A DNA stretch of 64,000 bases from Geomesophilobacter sediminis (GTDB lineage Bacteria > Desulfobacterota > Desulfuromonadia > Geobacterales > Geobacteraceae). The notes under the pieces were generated by a model, which had not been told where the DNA came from, did no database searches, and saw nothing but the letters and a program-made list of their open reading frames with translations. Made by a program: the position numbers and the translations under genes. Shown here piece after piece: positions 1 through 9,817 of this stretch. The stretch is from the NCBI RefSeq assembly GCF_016458275.1, contig NZ_JAEMHM010000028.1:1-64000 (forward strand), written 5' to 3'. Numbering within the stretch: the first letter of the stretch is position 1; each line of letters starts with the position of its first letter.

Positions 1-77
1 CCGAACGCCGAACGCCGAACGCCGAACGCCGAACGCCGAACGCCGAACGCCGAACGCCGAACGCCGAACGCCGAACG
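1..77. repeat. Heptanucleotide tandem array (CCGAACG)11
   Basis: Eleven uninterrupted perfect copies of CCGAACG run from the first base of the window, so the array probably continues to the left. It ends five bases before the stop codon of the patatin gene, which is read towards it. Similar 7-base arrays with a GAAC core occur at 48832-48873 and 62209-62290. Confidence 0.97.
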
Positions 78-82
78 GTTTT

Positions 83-2971
83 TCACCCCCCTTCCGTCTC
101 CTGCCCCTCCTGCAGCGCCTTTTTCACTGCGGCACGGTGCAGCCGCTGCGCCTTGGCGAAGAAACTGTCCACCGAGGTGATCCGGTGCTCGGCGAGTTTT
201 TCCAGCGAGTGCATCCCGAGCCTGCGGTAGCTTTCGAACTGCGCCTCGTCAAACCACTGGTCCGCCGTCGTCTCGTGGGGAAAGCCCGGATGGGTTTTCC
301 AGTAGTTGAAATCGTCCACCGGCTCGTCACCGGTCAGTACCGGCTTCACGTAAAGCAAAAGACCGTCGGCGGCGTCCTCGCAGGCGTCGCAGTCGCGGTA
401 CTTCACCGTTCCTACGGCGAAATGCGCCTTCTTCGCCCGGATCGCGCTGAAATCGATGTCGATCTCGATGCCGAAATCCGAGCGCACCTTACGTACCGCA
501 TTGCCGAGGTCTTCGAAGGTCGCTTCGCAGTCGCATCCGGCATCGCAGACGATGAGGTACCGGCACCGGCGGCGCACCATCTCGTAGAGTCCCAGGTTTT
601 CGAAATGGCCGCCGTCGGACAGGTAGATGAAAGGGCTGTCGTCGGTTGTAAGCCCGAAGGTCTCCTTAAGCAGGTGCCAAAGCGCCAGTTTCGGCGACTC
701 TTTCCGCCAGCTCGTGCGCATCCCCTTGCCGGGATTTCCGACCCACCACCCGAGCCGGACGTCGAAGAACGCCATGATGAAGGTGACCAGCGGCGAGGAG
801 TGGTATCCCATGTTGGGGCTTGCCGCGGCACCGGAAATGGCCATTGCCGTGCCGAGCTTGATCGGGTCCAGCGGTGCCGTTTTGCCGCCACCGAAGAGAT
901 CCGCCGGGCGGAATCCACCGGGCTGCTTCGGCACCGGCCGGTCGTCGAGCTTCAACGGCAGCTCGACGTTGCCGCCGGCGGCCAGCGGAGTGAAAACGAA
1001 GGAGGTTGCCTTGCGCTGCTGCCAGGCGAGCCGTCTCCCCTTCACCAGGTTCCAGGCCGCGTTCACCACCTGCAACGGGCGCCTGGGCAGATCCTTCAGG
1101 TAGACGTCATCGAAGGGATCCAACCCGGTGAAGGGATTGGGGTCCCGCTTCTTTTCGGGGCGGGAGGCGCCGAGATAGCACCGGACCAGCCGGTTGCGAT
1201 ACATGGCATGCAACGAAAACGTGTTGATGTTCACCCATGCCGCCATCGCCATGGAGAGCGCAAAGGAGACCGCGGTCAGCACGGCAACGGTTCCCAGCGG
1301 CGCATGCAGGAGCACGAAGCCGTGGTAGGCGAAAGGGTCCAGGGGCCTGAGGTGGAAGGGGGCTCCGGCGGGCCACTGCGGGAGCACCGGAAGCCACTGG
1401 GTCGCCAGCAGGGAGAGGGCGATCGCGACAAAGACGATGAAGGTGCCGGCGAGCAGCGCGGGGAGCCGGGTCCGCAGGTTGCTCATCGTCGCCCCGGGAC
1501 GCAGCGCCGGCGTGGAGGCCGCCTTCCCCATGAGGGCCGCGGCGATGCCGGAAGCGCCGCCGACGGCGGTCCAGGCCCAGTTCCAGAAGGGGAAGGCATT
1601 GGCCACCAGCAGCCAGGGGCCGTAGAAGACGACGGTGAGGGCGATACTCCAGAAGAGGGCCGCCAGGAGCACCATCCCCCCCGCGCGTCCCCACCACTCG
1701 CGGTCCGGCTCCCCGGTGAACCGCGACAAAGCCGCCACCAGCAACGCGCCGGTGAGTAAAAATACGAGCAGTATCACCGGAACGCACAGGATCAGGTACA
1801 AAAGCTCCGGGTTCGCGGTGCCGTAGAGCAGCGGCGTCGCCAACTGGGTCACGGCGAGCCAGCCGAGCAGCCCCGCGACTACTCCGGTCACGGCGGCGCA
1901 GACGCCAAACCAGCAGAGGCGCCGGGCGGCGATGCTCTCTTGTCCGCCGGTGCGCATCTGGAGCCACAGCAGGCCGGTCAGCCACCCGGCCACGTGGACC
2001 TCGGTGGCAAAGCAGATGAACCCCTTCAGGCTCGGGAAGCGGTCCGGCAGCATCCCATAGGTTTCGGCGAAGTACGCCGAGAGGCCGCCGGCCATCAGCA
2101 CGACCGGGAGCAGGAAAAACAGCGCGAACCGTCCCTTGGCATACCTTTGGTTGCCGACACTGGGGAGATCCACGGCGGCATAGGCGATCGCGATCACCCC
2201 GAACAACGCCCCGAACCCGAGAAAGACCGGAGCAGATCCGGGAAACGCGTTTTCCGTCATGAGCAGGGCGGTCAGCCACCGCGGCAGGAGCAGCAGGGCG
2301 AAAAAGAGCGGCAGCAGCACCAGCCAGTTCAAAAGGAGGTTCCGGACGTAGATCCCCACGATGGCCCAGGTGTCGATGCTCAGGATGCCGACCCGCGGCG
2401 TCAGGTAGTTGCTGTAGTCCCTGAGGAAGCGGACCTGGTACGGCTCCTTGCAGCGCAATGCCGGCTCTTGCTGGGCGAGCGCCGCGAAGACCGCCTCCTT
2501 TCCGGCCAGCACCGCCCTTTTTTCCTGGGTGGGAGTCAGCACGCCGCCGAGCCTTTCTTTTTCGCCGCAGACCTCGCGGTGGATCCAGGAGGAGAGCCAG
2601 CTGCCGATGTAGCCCCCCCCGGAGACCGTGGAGACGTAGTCGATCTCCGGCAACATCCCGCAGCGGGCGAGTTGCTGCAGGACTCCCAGGTTGAAGGTGG
2701 CGCTGCGAATGCCGCCGCCGGAGAAACAAAGGGAGGTGAATTCCTCCCGGTGGAGTTCCTCCACCACGGCCCGGAAGCGACTTTCCCGCTCCTCCTTCCA
2801 GGCTTGGGTCCCGGCGTCCTGGTCCGCAGTCTCGGCCGCGTCATCATCCGCAGCGGTCGCCAGAGGAGGCTCCAGGCCGTCCTTGGCCGCCTTGATCGCC
2901 TCGATCTCCTGGCGCAGCATCTGGTCCAGGTCAAGGTATGCTCTGCTTTCCCCTGCGCCGCCTGACGTCAT
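83..2971 (-). CDS. Patatin-like acyl hydrolase split by a polytopic membrane domain
   Basis: This 962-residue protein carries the patatin catalytic elements far apart. The oxyanion loop GGGIR is at residues 85-89, the presumed nucleophile Ser117 lies in STVSGGGY (the first Gly of the usual GxSxG is Thr), and the presumed catalytic Asp786 lies in SDGGHFENLG. Between them, from about residue 200 to 590, are some ten hydrophobic stretches long enough to cross the membrane. The N-terminus is acidic and has no signal peptide. The family hydrolyses acyl esters of lipids; the substrate here is unknown. It lies 45 bases downstream of the zinc phospholipase-like gene on the same strand, so the two are probably cotranscribed. 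The family assignment is firm and the activity is inferred. Confidence 0.85.
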   Translation of the reverse strand: MTSGGAGESRAYLDLDQMLRQEIEAIKAAKDGLEPPLATAADDDAAETADQDAGTQAWKEERESRFRAVVEELHREEFTSLCFSGGGIRSATFNLGVLQQLARCGMLPEIDYVSTVSGGGYIGSWLSSWIHREVCGEKERLGGVLTPTQEKRAVLAGKEAVFAALAQQEPALRCKEPYQVRFLRDYSNYLTPRVGILSIDTWAIVGIYVRNLLLNWLVLLPLFFALLLLPRWLTALLMTENAFPGSAPVFLGFGALFGVIAIAYAAVDLPSVGNQRYAKGRFALFFLLPVVLMAGGLSAYFAETYGMLPDRFPSLKGFICFATEVHVAGWLTGLLWLQMRTGGQESIAARRLCWFGVCAAVTGVVAGLLGWLAVTQLATPLLYGTANPELLYLILCVPVILLVFLLTGALLVAALSRFTGEPDREWWGRAGGMVLLAALFWSIALTVVFYGPWLLVANAFPFWNWAWTAVGGASGIAAALMGKAASTPALRPGATMSNLRTRLPALLAGTFIVFVAIALSLLATQWLPVLPQWPAGAPFHLRPLDPFAYHGFVLLHAPLGTVAVLTAVSFALSMAMAAWVNINTFSLHAMYRNRLVRCYLGASRPEKKRDPNPFTGLDPFDDVYLKDLPRRPLQVVNAAWNLVKGRRLAWQQRKATSFVFTPLAAGGNVELPLKLDDRPVPKQPGGFRPADLFGGGKTAPLDPIKLGTAMAISGAAASPNMGYHSSPLVTFIMAFFDVRLGWWVGNPGKGMRTSWRKESPKLALWHLLKETFGLTTDDSPFIYLSDGGHFENLGLYEMVRRRCRYLIVCDAGCDCEATFEDLGNAVRKVRSDFGIEIDIDFSAIRAKKAHFAVGTVKYRDCDACEDAADGLLLYVKPVLTGDEPVDDFNYWKTHPGFPHETTADQWFDEAQFESYRRLGMHSLEKLAEHRITSVDSFFAKAQRLHRAAVKKALQEGQETEGG

Positions 2972-3016
2972 GGCCCCTCCCGAGAATGGATTGGAAAAGC
3001 TTCTCCTGGTGCTCCC

Positions 3017-3778
3017 TTATTTCTGGTTCGTCGCCGCGTAGATCGCTTTCAGGAGCTGGGCGCTCTGGGCCAGCTGCGTGTACGCCTCCTCCTCGGTCAT
3101 TACCGGCCGGGGCGGGACGGCATCCTCCATGGCATAGCCGAGGCTTTTGGCCCCGTTGGCGATGGCGGCGATCTGGACCGCCAGGTCGCGGTAGAAACGA
3201 CCGATCTCCGAGGAAAGGTGCAGGGGGGGCAGCCGGTTCATGCGCTCCTCGATCTCACCGGCCAGCCGGGCTACCTTGGCCTCGGTGGTCTCCTTGGGAG
3301 GACCGCCCGTCTCGACGACGCCGTCGTTGGCGGCGTGGTTATCCCGGTTGAACTTGTTGTAGGCGGTGTTGTGGAACGGCATGGAGAGATCGCCGAGGTA
3401 ATGGGCGGCATAGCCCAGCGGATAGAGGGCGTATTTGCCGGCCGCCTGGGCGATGAGGTAGTCGTTTATGGAGGCGATGATCGCTCCGTAGAGGTGGCCG
3501 CTGGCATCTTCCGGCTTGTCGTAATCCTTCACCTGGGCGAGGACCATTTCCGTCGTGATCAGAACCCCCGGCGCCGTATTGTGATAGTGGTTCGCTCCCT
3601 CGAGATCCCCGGCCTTTTCCTTGGCCAAGTCGGGTCCCACCGCAAGGTAGGCGTAGTTTCCCAGCCCGGCTGCCCGGACTACCGCCATGTGGGTGGCGTC
3701 GTGCCAGGCCGAGGCCGGCTGCGGGGCCAGGGCCAGCAGCGCGGCCGCCAGCACCGTCCAGATGCTTCGAATCATCAT
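3017..3778 (-). CDS. Exported zinc-dependent phospholipase C / S1-P1 nuclease-fold protein
   Basis: This 253-residue protein starts with a signal peptide (basic start, hydrophobic core, APQPASA) that would be cut before Trp25-His26. A mature N-terminal Trp acting as a zinc ligand is the hallmark of the zinc-dependent phospholipase C fold. Further likely ligands are His30, the HYH cluster, and the HYLGDLSMPFH segment, which matches the metal-binding helix of the family. The protein should act in the periplasm or outside the cell on phospholipid head groups, although the related S1/P1 nucleases share the fold. The gene precedes the membrane patatin by 45 bases, suggesting a two-gene lipid-degrading unit. 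The ATG start has GGAGAAG just upstream. Confidence 0.75.
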   Translation of the reverse strand: MMIRSIWTVLAAALLALAPQPASAWHDATHMAVVRAAGLGNYAYLAVGPDLAKEKAGDLEGANHYHNTAPGVLITTEMVLAQVKDYDKPEDASGHLYGAIIASINDYLIAQAAGKYALYPLGYAAHYLGDLSMPFHNTAYNKFNRDNHAANDGVVETGGPPKETTEAKVARLAGEIEERMNRLPPLHLSSEIGRFYRDLAVQIAAIANGAKSLGYAMEDAVPPRPVMTEEEAYTQLAQSAQLLKAIYAATNQK

Positions 3779-4031
3779 GGCTTCTCCTTTCTTCGGTCTG
3801 ATTCCAACGCGGCCCCCCTCCGATAGCGAAAGCGGTGCCGTTTGATCTATCTGCGTTGGACCACTTTTCTAACAAAAGCCGTGCCATCGATTTTTGAGGC
3901 TGCGCGGAGATGGTTTCCGACGCAAATACGGTCCGTTATCACAGTCGCCGGGCGCGGCTTGGTTGTATTAGGCAAAACTAACTGTCCATTATGTTGCAAT
4001 CCAATCAGTAAGAGGTTTAAATCATTGATCA

Positions 4032-4062
4032 TGTAAAAAAATGGACAGTCCATTTTTTTACA
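4032..4062. promoter_or_regulatory. Perfect 31-base palindrome in the divergent intergenic region
   Basis: Two perfect 15-base arms (TGTAAAAAAATGGAC and its reverse complement) flank a single A. The element lies in the 397-base gap between the leftward phospholipase gene (start 3778) and the rightward sensor kinase (start 4176). An isolated half-site GTCCATT occurs at 3984-3990. The symmetry and location suggest an operator. An AT-rich bidirectional terminator-like hairpin is the alternative, since each arm ends in a run of T. I see no convincing gene in the rest of the gap. Confidence 0.6.
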
Positions 4063-4175
4063 GTTGCCGTTCCCGATTCTGGGGGCGGCTGGTGTCCAAA
4101 GAGACGGGATGTCGTTCCTATGCCAAGTGCGGCGCGCGAGGCACCGGCAACGGTGCTCGCCATGGGAGTGGTTTG

Positions 4176-6830
4176 ATGCGGATGGACGGACTCAAGGGTT
4201 TCTCCACGAAGTACGGGCTGGTCTTTTTCCTCTGCTGGACTGCAGTGATTGGGGCTCTGGCGTCCATTACCCTCTATTTCCACCATGCTGACACCTTGAA
4301 GGAGGCGGAGCACGAGGCGCGCGACTACTTCCGGCTCAACATGTTCTACCGGGCCTGGGCGGCGAAAATGGGGGGGGTCTACGTCGACGCCGGCAAGGTG
4401 GTCCCCAATCCGCATCTCAATGTCCCCGACCGCGACGTGACGACCACGACCGGAAAGCAGCTCACCCTGGTCAACCCGGCGTACATGACCCGGATGGTTT
4501 TCGACAGTCTCCGCACCGCTTCCACCGACCCGATCGTCAGCCGCATCGTGAGCCTCAAACCTCTCAACCCACGCAATGTGCCGGACGTATGGGAACGGGA
4601 CGCCCTGCTCGGGTTCGAGCAGCGCAAGTACCGGGAGCGCTCGGAGGTGGCGCAGATCGAAGGGCGGCCCTACCTGCGCCTGATCTCCGCCTTCATCACC
4701 GATCCCCCCTGTCTCAAATGCCACGGCTTCCAAGGCTATCGGACCGGGGACATCCGCGGCGGCATCACGGTCTCCGTGCCGCTGACCAACCGGCTGCTCC
4801 TGGAACGAGCCTCCGACTGGCGCATTGGCGGCGGCTACCTGCTGCTCTGGATCGTCGGCAATGTCGGCATTGCCACCGCCTCGCGCCGCCGCTGGGAATA
4901 CGAAAAGAAGCTGCACGCCTCGGAGCGGAAATTCCGCACCGTCTGTGACTGGACCCAGGACTGGGAGTACTGGATCGGGAGAGACGGCTCCCTGCAGTAC
5001 GTCTCCCCGTCCGCCCTCGAGGTGACCGGTTACCCGGCGGAGGAGTTTGTAAAGGACCCGGGGCTCGCGATCCGCATCGTGCATCCGGAGGACCGGGGGG
5101 CGTTCGAGACGCATACCGTGGACGGGCACACCCGCTCCGGGCCGGTCGCCGAGTCGATGGAGTTCCGGATCGTGACCCGGCAGGGGGAGACCCGCTGGAT
5201 CCAGCACAACTGTCGCCCCATCTTCGAAGGGGAGGTCTTTTTGGGGCGGCGCGCCTCCAACCGGGACATCACCGAGCAGAAAGGGGCCGACGCAAAGGTG
5301 AGCCGGCTCTCGGCCATTGTCGAATCTTCCGACGACGCCATCATCTCGATGAGCCCGGACGGTATCGTCACGAGCTGGAACCGCGGCGCGGAAAAGATAT
5401 TCGGATTCCGCGAGGCGGAGATGCTGGGGCAGCGCCCCACCAGACTCTACCCTCCGGACCGCTTCGACGAGGAGGGGCGGATCTTGGCCGTACTGGCGGG
5501 AGGCGAAAGCGTCGAGCCCCTGGAGACGGTCCGGGTGGACAAAGAGGGGCGCCGGCTCGACCTTTCGGTGACCGCCTCGCCGATCCGCGATCGGGTGAGC
5601 GGGGCGGTCATCGGGATTTCCGTGATCGCCCGGGACATCAGCGACATGAAACGGACCGCTGAGGAACGCCTGCAACTGGAGCGGCAGATGCTGCAGACCC
5701 AGAAGCTGGAAAGCCTCGGGGTGTTGGCGGGGGGCATTGCCCACGACTTCAATAACATCCTCATGGCGATCATCGGTAACGCGGACCTCGCCCTGATGCG
5801 GATCAACCGGGAATCGCCGGCCCGCGACAACCTGCTCCAGGTGCAGGACGCGGCTTCGCGCGCCGCCGATCTGGCGCGGCAGATGCTGGCCTACTCCGGC
5901 AAGGGGAAATTCAGCATCGAAAACATCGACCTGAACCTCCTGGTGCAGGAGATGACCCATATGCTGGAGGTCTCCATCTCGAAGAAGGCGGTGCTCAGGT
6001 TCAACCTGCACCAGCCGCTCGCCTTGATTGCCGCCGATGCAACCCAGCTGCGCCAGATCGTCATGAACTTGGTCATCAACGCTTCGGAGGCGATCGGTGA
6101 CCGCAGCGGCGTGATCGCGATCTCGACGGGATGCATGAACTGCGACCGGCGCTACCTGGACCAGTTTTCCCTGGAAGGGACCATCGAGGAGGGGCCGTAT
6201 GTCTACCTCGAGGTCGCCGACACCGGCTGCGGCATGGACCGCGAGACCATGGCCCGGATCTTCGACCCCTTCTTCACCACCAAGTTCACCGGCCGTGGCC
6301 TCGGGATGGCCGCCGTGCAGGGCATCATCCGCGGGCACAAGGGGGCGATCAAGGTTTACAGCGAGCTCGGGAAGGGGACCTGCTTCAAGGTATTCTTCCC
6401 CTCGACCTCCAAGCTGATCGACGTGGTCGACGAGCGCCGCGTCCGGGACCAGGAATGGAAGGGGAGCGGAACCGCCCTTTTGGTAGACGACGAGGAGAGC
6501 GTGCTCGGGATCGGCAGCGACATGTTGCGCGAGCTCGGCTTCGAGGTGCTTACCGCGCCGAACGGGCGCCAGGCGGTCGAACTCTTCCAGGCGCACCGGG
6601 ACCGCATTACCTGCGTCATCCTCGACCTCACCATGCCGCACATGGACGGGGAACAGACGTTCCGGGAGCTGCGCCAGATCGACCCGGAGGTGAAGGTGGT
6701 CATGTCCAGCGGCTACAACGAGGACGAGGTCACCCAGAAATTCACCGGCAAAGGGCTGGCCGGGTTCATCCAGAAACCGTACAAGTGCTCGACCCTGCAG
6801 GAGACCCTCAACGCCGCGCTGGGAAGGTAA
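4176..6830 (+). CDS. Haem-binding (DUF3365/Tll0287-like) PAS hybrid sensor histidine kinase
   Basis: Membrane-bound hybrid kinase of 884 residues. A transmembrane helix near residues 13-35 is followed by a periplasmic DUF3365/Tll0287-like domain with a CLKCH haem c motif at about residue 175 and a second transmembrane helix near 210. Two PAS domains follow, then a phosphoacceptor box with the His in IAHDFNN, an ATPase domain ([25 protein letters not shown]) and a C-terminal receiver with its Asp in [12 protein letters not shown] 4176 was chosen because GGAG lies 7 bases upstream; the frame stays open to an ATG at 4041, which falls inside the palindrome. It probably senses redox state, ligand or gas through the haem. 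The partner is unknown; the molybdenum hydroxylase operon follows. Confidence 0.85.
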   Translation: MRMDGLKGFSTKYGLVFFLCWTAVIGALASITLYFHHADTLKEAEHEARDYFRLNMFYRAWAAKMGGVYVDAGKVVPNPHLNVPDRDVTTTTGKQLTLVNPAYMTRMVFDSLRTASTDPIVSRIVSLKPLNPRNVPDVWERDALLGFEQRKYRERSEVAQIEGRPYLRLISAFITDPPCLKCHGFQGYRTGDIRGGITVSVPLTNRLLLERASDWRIGGGYLLLWIVGNVGIATASRRRWEYEKKLHASERKFRTVCDWTQDWEYWIGRDGSLQYVSPSALEVTGYPAEEFVKDPGLAIRIVHPEDRGAFETHTVDGHTRSGPVAESMEFRIVTRQGETRWIQHNCRPIFEGEVFLGRRASNRDITEQKGADAKVSRLSAIVESSDDAIISMSPDGIVTSWNRGAEKIFGFREAEMLGQRPTRLYPPDRFDEEGRILAVLAGGESVEPLETVRVDKEGRRLDLSVTASPIRDRVSGAVIGISVIARDISDMKRTAEERLQLERQMLQTQKLESLGVLAGGIAHDFNNILMAIIGNADLALMRINRESPARDNLLQVQDAASRAADLARQMLAYSGKGKFSIENIDLNLLVQEMTHMLEVSISKKAVLRFNLHQPLALIAADATQLRQIVMNLVINASEAIGDRSGVIAISTGCMNCDRRYLDQFSLEGTIEEGPYVYLEVADTGCGMDRETMARIFDPFFTTKFTGRGLGMAAVQGIIRGHKGAIKVYSELGKGTCFKVFFPSTSKLIDVVDERRVRDQEWKGSGTALLVDDEESVLGIGSDMLRELGFEVLTAPNGRQAVELFQAHRDRITCVILDLTMPHMDGEQTFRELRQIDPEVKVVMSSGYNEDEVTQKFTGKGLAGFIQKPYKCSTLQETLNAALGR

Positions 6831-6860
6831 CCTCAGCGGGTCTCATCTCGTTTTTTGCGA

Positions 6861-6907
6861 TCCGACTGATCCGACTGATCCGACTGATTGGTCGGATCGG
6901 TCGGATC
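6861..6907 (+). terminator. Stem-loop containing three 9-base direct repeats after the kinase gene
   Basis: Three tandem copies of TCCGACTGA (6861-6887) are followed by GTCGGATCGGTCGGATC (6891-6907). The last part of the repeat pairs with it as a 17-base stem with one G-U pair and a 6-base loop. No T run follows on either strand, so this is a weak terminator candidate or another structured element. Confidence 0.4.
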
Positions 6908-7060
6908 CGATCCCGGCAGCAGGCACCTCCTTTACCTCCTTTTTCCCCTGCCGTACCTTCCCCATTCCCCGTTGACTCGCCATTGGCCTGTGCTAATTTT
7001 TTAGCTTTCGTGCCCGGGCGGCCGGTTGGCCGCCGCAACATCCTTTTGCCAGGAGGTTCC

Positions 7061-7531
7061 ATGGTCGCGCTCACGGTTAACGGCAGGCGGTACGAGGTCG
7101 AGGTGCCGGTCGACACCCCGCTCCTTTGGGTGCTCCGGGACAATCTCGGCCTCACCGGCACCAAGTACGGCTGCGGCAGGGCGTTGTGCGGGGCCTGCAC
7201 CGTTCATGTCAACGGCAAGGCGGTTCGCTCCTGCGTCACCCCGGTCTCGGCCGTCATCGGCAAGGAAGTGCTCACCATCGAGGGGCTGGCTCCGGACGCC
7301 GACCACCCGGTGCAGCTTGCCTGGATTGCCGAGGACGTCCCCCAGTGCGGCTACTGCCAGTCGGGACAGATCATGTCCGCGGTGGCCCTGCTGGCGGCAA
7401 ACCCGCGTCCGACCGATGCCGACATCGACCAAGCCATGTCGGCGAACCTCTGCCGCTGCGGGACCTATCCGCGCATCCGCAAGGCGATACATCGTGCCGC
7501 CGCAACGATGGCGGCGGGGGGACATCGATGA
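7061..7531 (+). CDS. [2Fe-2S] subunit of an isoquinoline 1-oxidoreductase-like molybdenum hydroxylase
   Basis: This 156-residue small subunit of the xanthine oxidase / IorAB family carries two [2Fe-2S] clusters. The plant-ferredoxin-type set is in [11 protein letters not shown] with a further Cys near residue 60, and the C-terminal set is in [10 protein letters not shown] and [10 protein letters not shown]. It passes electrons from the molybdenum subunit to an acceptor. ATG 7061 is preceded by AGGAGG four bases upstream; the longer open frame further upstream lies inside the kinase gene and was rejected. Its stop overlaps the start of the large subunit by four bases (ATGA), implying translational coupling. 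No signal peptide is visible; it would be carried out with its Tat-signal partner. Confidence 0.88.
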   Translation: MVALTVNGRRYEVEVPVDTPLLWVLRDNLGLTGTKYGCGRALCGACTVHVNGKAVRSCVTPVSAVIGKEVLTIEGLAPDADHPVQLAWIAEDVPQCGYCQSGQIMSAVALLAANPRPTDADIDQAMSANLCRCGTYPRIRKAIHRAAATMAAGGHR

Positions 7532-9684
7532 ACGGGACCGTTCGGGTCAGCCGCAGGGATTTCCTGAAGCTGGGAGGTGTGGCGGGGGCGGGGCTGCTGC
7601 TGGGATTCCGGTTGCCGGTGCGGGAGGCTGAGGCCGCGGAGGAGCAGAAGCCCCCCTATCCGCCCAACGCCTTTTTGCATATCGGTCAGGACAGCGGCGT
7701 CACCATCTTCGTCAACAAGTCCGAAATGGGGCAGGGGCCGTACACGGCGGTGGCCATGCTGATTGCCGAGGAACTGGAGTGCGACTGGAACCGGGTGCGG
7801 GTCCAGCCGGCGCCGGTGGCGGCGGTCTACAACAACCCGATGTCCGGGATGCAGATGACCGGCGGCAGCACCACGATCCGCACCGAGTGGGTCCGGATGC
7901 GGGAGGTGGGGGCGGCGGCGCGGATGATGCTGATCGAGGCTGCCGCGCAGAACTGGAAGGTTTCCCCCGCCACCTGCCACGCCGAAAACGGCAAGGTCGT
8001 CGGCCGGCACGGCGCCTGGGTTTCCTTCGGGGAGATCGCCGAGCAGGCCTCCCTCCTCGAGGTGCCGGCCCAGGTCCCCCTGAAGGACCCTTCGCGGTTC
8101 CGGCTGCTCGGCAAGCCGGTGCCTCGGCTCGACACCCCGGCCAAGGTGAACGGCGTCGCCCTTTTCGGTATCGACACCCAGATGCCGGGGATGCTGGTCG
8201 CCGTGGTGGAGCGCCCTCCGGTGTACGGCGGGAAGATGCGCCGGCTGGAGGCTACCCGGGCCCGGGCGGTCCCGGGGGTGACTGCGGTCTTCCAGATTCC
8301 GCAGGGAGTGGCGGTGGTGGCGCGGGATTTCTGGGCGGCGAAGCGGGGGCGCGATGTTCTCGAGGTGGAATGGGATGACGGCCCCCGCGCCGGGCTCTCC
8401 ACGGCGGCCATGCGGCAGCACTACCGGGAGCTGGCTCAGGCACCGGGGCTGGTGGCACGCCGCGACGGCGATCCCGAGGGGGCGCTCAACGGTGCGGGAA
8501 AACAGGTGACGGTGGAGTACGAGCTTCCCTACCTGGCTCACGCCGACATGGAGCCGCTCAACTGCGCGGTGGACCTGCGGGCCGACGGCTGCGACGTCTG
8601 GGTGGGGACCCAGGCCCAGACCGGAAACCAGCTCGCGGTGGCCAGGCTCACCGGACTTAAGCCCGAGCAGATCCGGATCCATACCGCCTTTTTGGGCGGG
8701 GGATTCGGCCGCCGCGGCAACCCGCACTCCGATTTCGTGGTGATCGCGACCCAGGTCGCGCTGGGCGTTCGCCGGCCGGTGAAGGTGATCTGGACCCGCG
8801 AGGACGACATGAAGGGGGGCTATTACCGTCCGTTGTGGCACGCCCGGATGAGCGCCGGGCTCGACGAGGGGGGAAAGGTGGTCTCCTGGCAGCACCGCAT
8901 CGTGGGGCAGTCCATCATGAAGGGGACCTCCAACGAAAAACGGCGCATCAAAAACGGCATCGATCTCTCCTCGGTGGAAGGGGCCAAGGAACTCCCCTAC
9001 GAAATCCCCAACGTCCTGGTCGATCTGCACAGTCCGGAGCCGGGGATGCCGGTGCAGTGGTGGCGCTCGGTGGGGCACTCCCACACCGGCTTCGAGGTGG
9101 AGAGCTTCATCGACGAGCTCGCCCACCACGCGGGAAAGGATCCCTACCGGTTCCGCCACGACCTTTTGGCGCGCCATCCGCGCCACCGCGGCGTGCTCGA
9201 TCTCGCCGCCGAAAAGGCGGGGTGGGGGGGTAAGCTTGCGGCGGGACGCGGGCGGGGGATCGCCGTGTTCGAATCCTACGGCAGCTATGTATGCGAGGTC
9301 GCGGAGGTCTCCGTCGACCGCACCGGTTTCGTCCGGGTGCACCGCGTCGTCTGCGCCGTCGACTGCGGGCATACCGTGAATCCGGGGATCATTGCGGCCC
9401 AGATGGAAGGAGGGATCGCCTTCGGCCTCACCGCCGCCCTCTATGGCATGATCTCCGTCGAAAACGGGCGGGTGCTGCAGGAGAACTTCAACGACTACCC
9501 GGTGCTGCGCATGGATATGATGCCGGAAGTCGAGGTGCACATCGTGAAGCGCTCGGAAAAGCCGGGGGGCATCGGGGAGACGGCGGTCCCGCCGATCGCA
9601 CCTGCGGTGACCAACGCCATCTTCCAACTGACCGGAAAGCGGGTCCGGCGCCTCCCCATCGACCCGACCTTCCTGAAAAGCTGA
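7528..9684 (+). CDS. Tat-exported molybdopterin-binding subunit, isoquinoline 1-oxidoreductase beta-like
   Basis: Large catalytic subunit of 718 residues. The N-terminus has a twin-arginine signal (VSRRDFLK, a Gly/Leu-rich core, then an Ala site near residue 32), placing the enzyme in the periplasm. Molybdopterin-domain hallmarks are present: GGGFGRRG near residue 390, [18 protein letters not shown], and the [14 protein letters not shown] segment near the C-terminus containing the conserved catalytic Glu. Family members hydroxylate N-heterocycles or oxidise aldehydes with water as the oxygen source; the substrate cannot be read from sequence. It is coupled to the [2Fe-2S] subunit and followed by a dihaem cytochrome, the usual three-gene layout for IorAB-type enzymes with a cytochrome acceptor. 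Confidence 0.88.
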   Translation: MNGTVRVSRRDFLKLGGVAGAGLLLGFRLPVREAEAAEEQKPPYPPNAFLHIGQDSGVTIFVNKSEMGQGPYTAVAMLIAEELECDWNRVRVQPAPVAAVYNNPMSGMQMTGGSTTIRTEWVRMREVGAAARMMLIEAAAQNWKVSPATCHAENGKVVGRHGAWVSFGEIAEQASLLEVPAQVPLKDPSRFRLLGKPVPRLDTPAKVNGVALFGIDTQMPGMLVAVVERPPVYGGKMRRLEATRARAVPGVTAVFQIPQGVAVVARDFWAAKRGRDVLEVEWDDGPRAGLSTAAMRQHYRELAQAPGLVARRDGDPEGALNGAGKQVTVEYELPYLAHADMEPLNCAVDLRADGCDVWVGTQAQTGNQLAVARLTGLKPEQIRIHTAFLGGGFGRRGNPHSDFVVIATQVALGVRRPVKVIWTREDDMKGGYYRPLWHARMSAGLDEGGKVVSWQHRIVGQSIMKGTSNEKRRIKNGIDLSSVEGAKELPYEIPNVLVDLHSPEPGMPVQWWRSVGHSHTGFEVESFIDELAHHAGKDPYRFRHDLLARHPRHRGVLDLAAEKAGWGGKLAAGRGRGIAVFESYGSYVCEVAEVSVDRTGFVRVHRVVCAVDCGHTVNPGIIAAQMEGGIAFGLTAALYGMISVENGRVLQENFNDYPVLRMDMMPEVEVHIVKRSEKPGGIGETAVPPIAPAVTNAIFQLTGKRVRRLPIDPTFLKS

Positions 9685-9689
9685 GAGTT

Positions 9690-9800
9690 ACCCTCTCCAT
9701 CCGGCAGAGGGGGGCCGGAGGCCGGGTGAGGGGGGCGATTCTTGATGAGGTTGCCCCCTTCACCCCAGCCCTCTCCCGGGGGGAGAGGGGGTGTCTGAAC
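9690..9800. repeat. REP-like CCCTCTCC / GGGAGAGG hairpin block
   Basis: The gap between the large hydroxylase subunit and the cytochrome gene contains inverted CCCTCTCC...GGGAGAGG blocks with TTCACCCCAGCCCTCTCCC between them, and the word TTGATGAGG twice. Related blocks occur at 49163-49195, 60378-60428 and 62140-62188. The block ends a few bases before the ribosome binding site of the cytochrome gene. Confidence 0.7.
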
Positions 9801-9817
9801 TTGATGAGGGAGCCGGA

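Noticed and set aside
3842-4036. 64-codon frame in the phospholipase-kinase gap
   Set aside because: No ribosome binding site, atypical composition and overlap with the palindrome; judged non-coding.
4029-6641. 870-codon open frame antisense to the sensor kinase
   Set aside because: It is a shadow of the GC-rich kinase gene. The plus-strand frame has clear domains and motifs, while the antisense product is Gly/Pro/Arg/His-rich with no motif.
7465-9627. 720-codon open frame antisense to the molybdenum hydroxylase
   Set aside because: Same reason; the plus strand encodes a Tat signal, molybdopterin motifs and a coupled partner.
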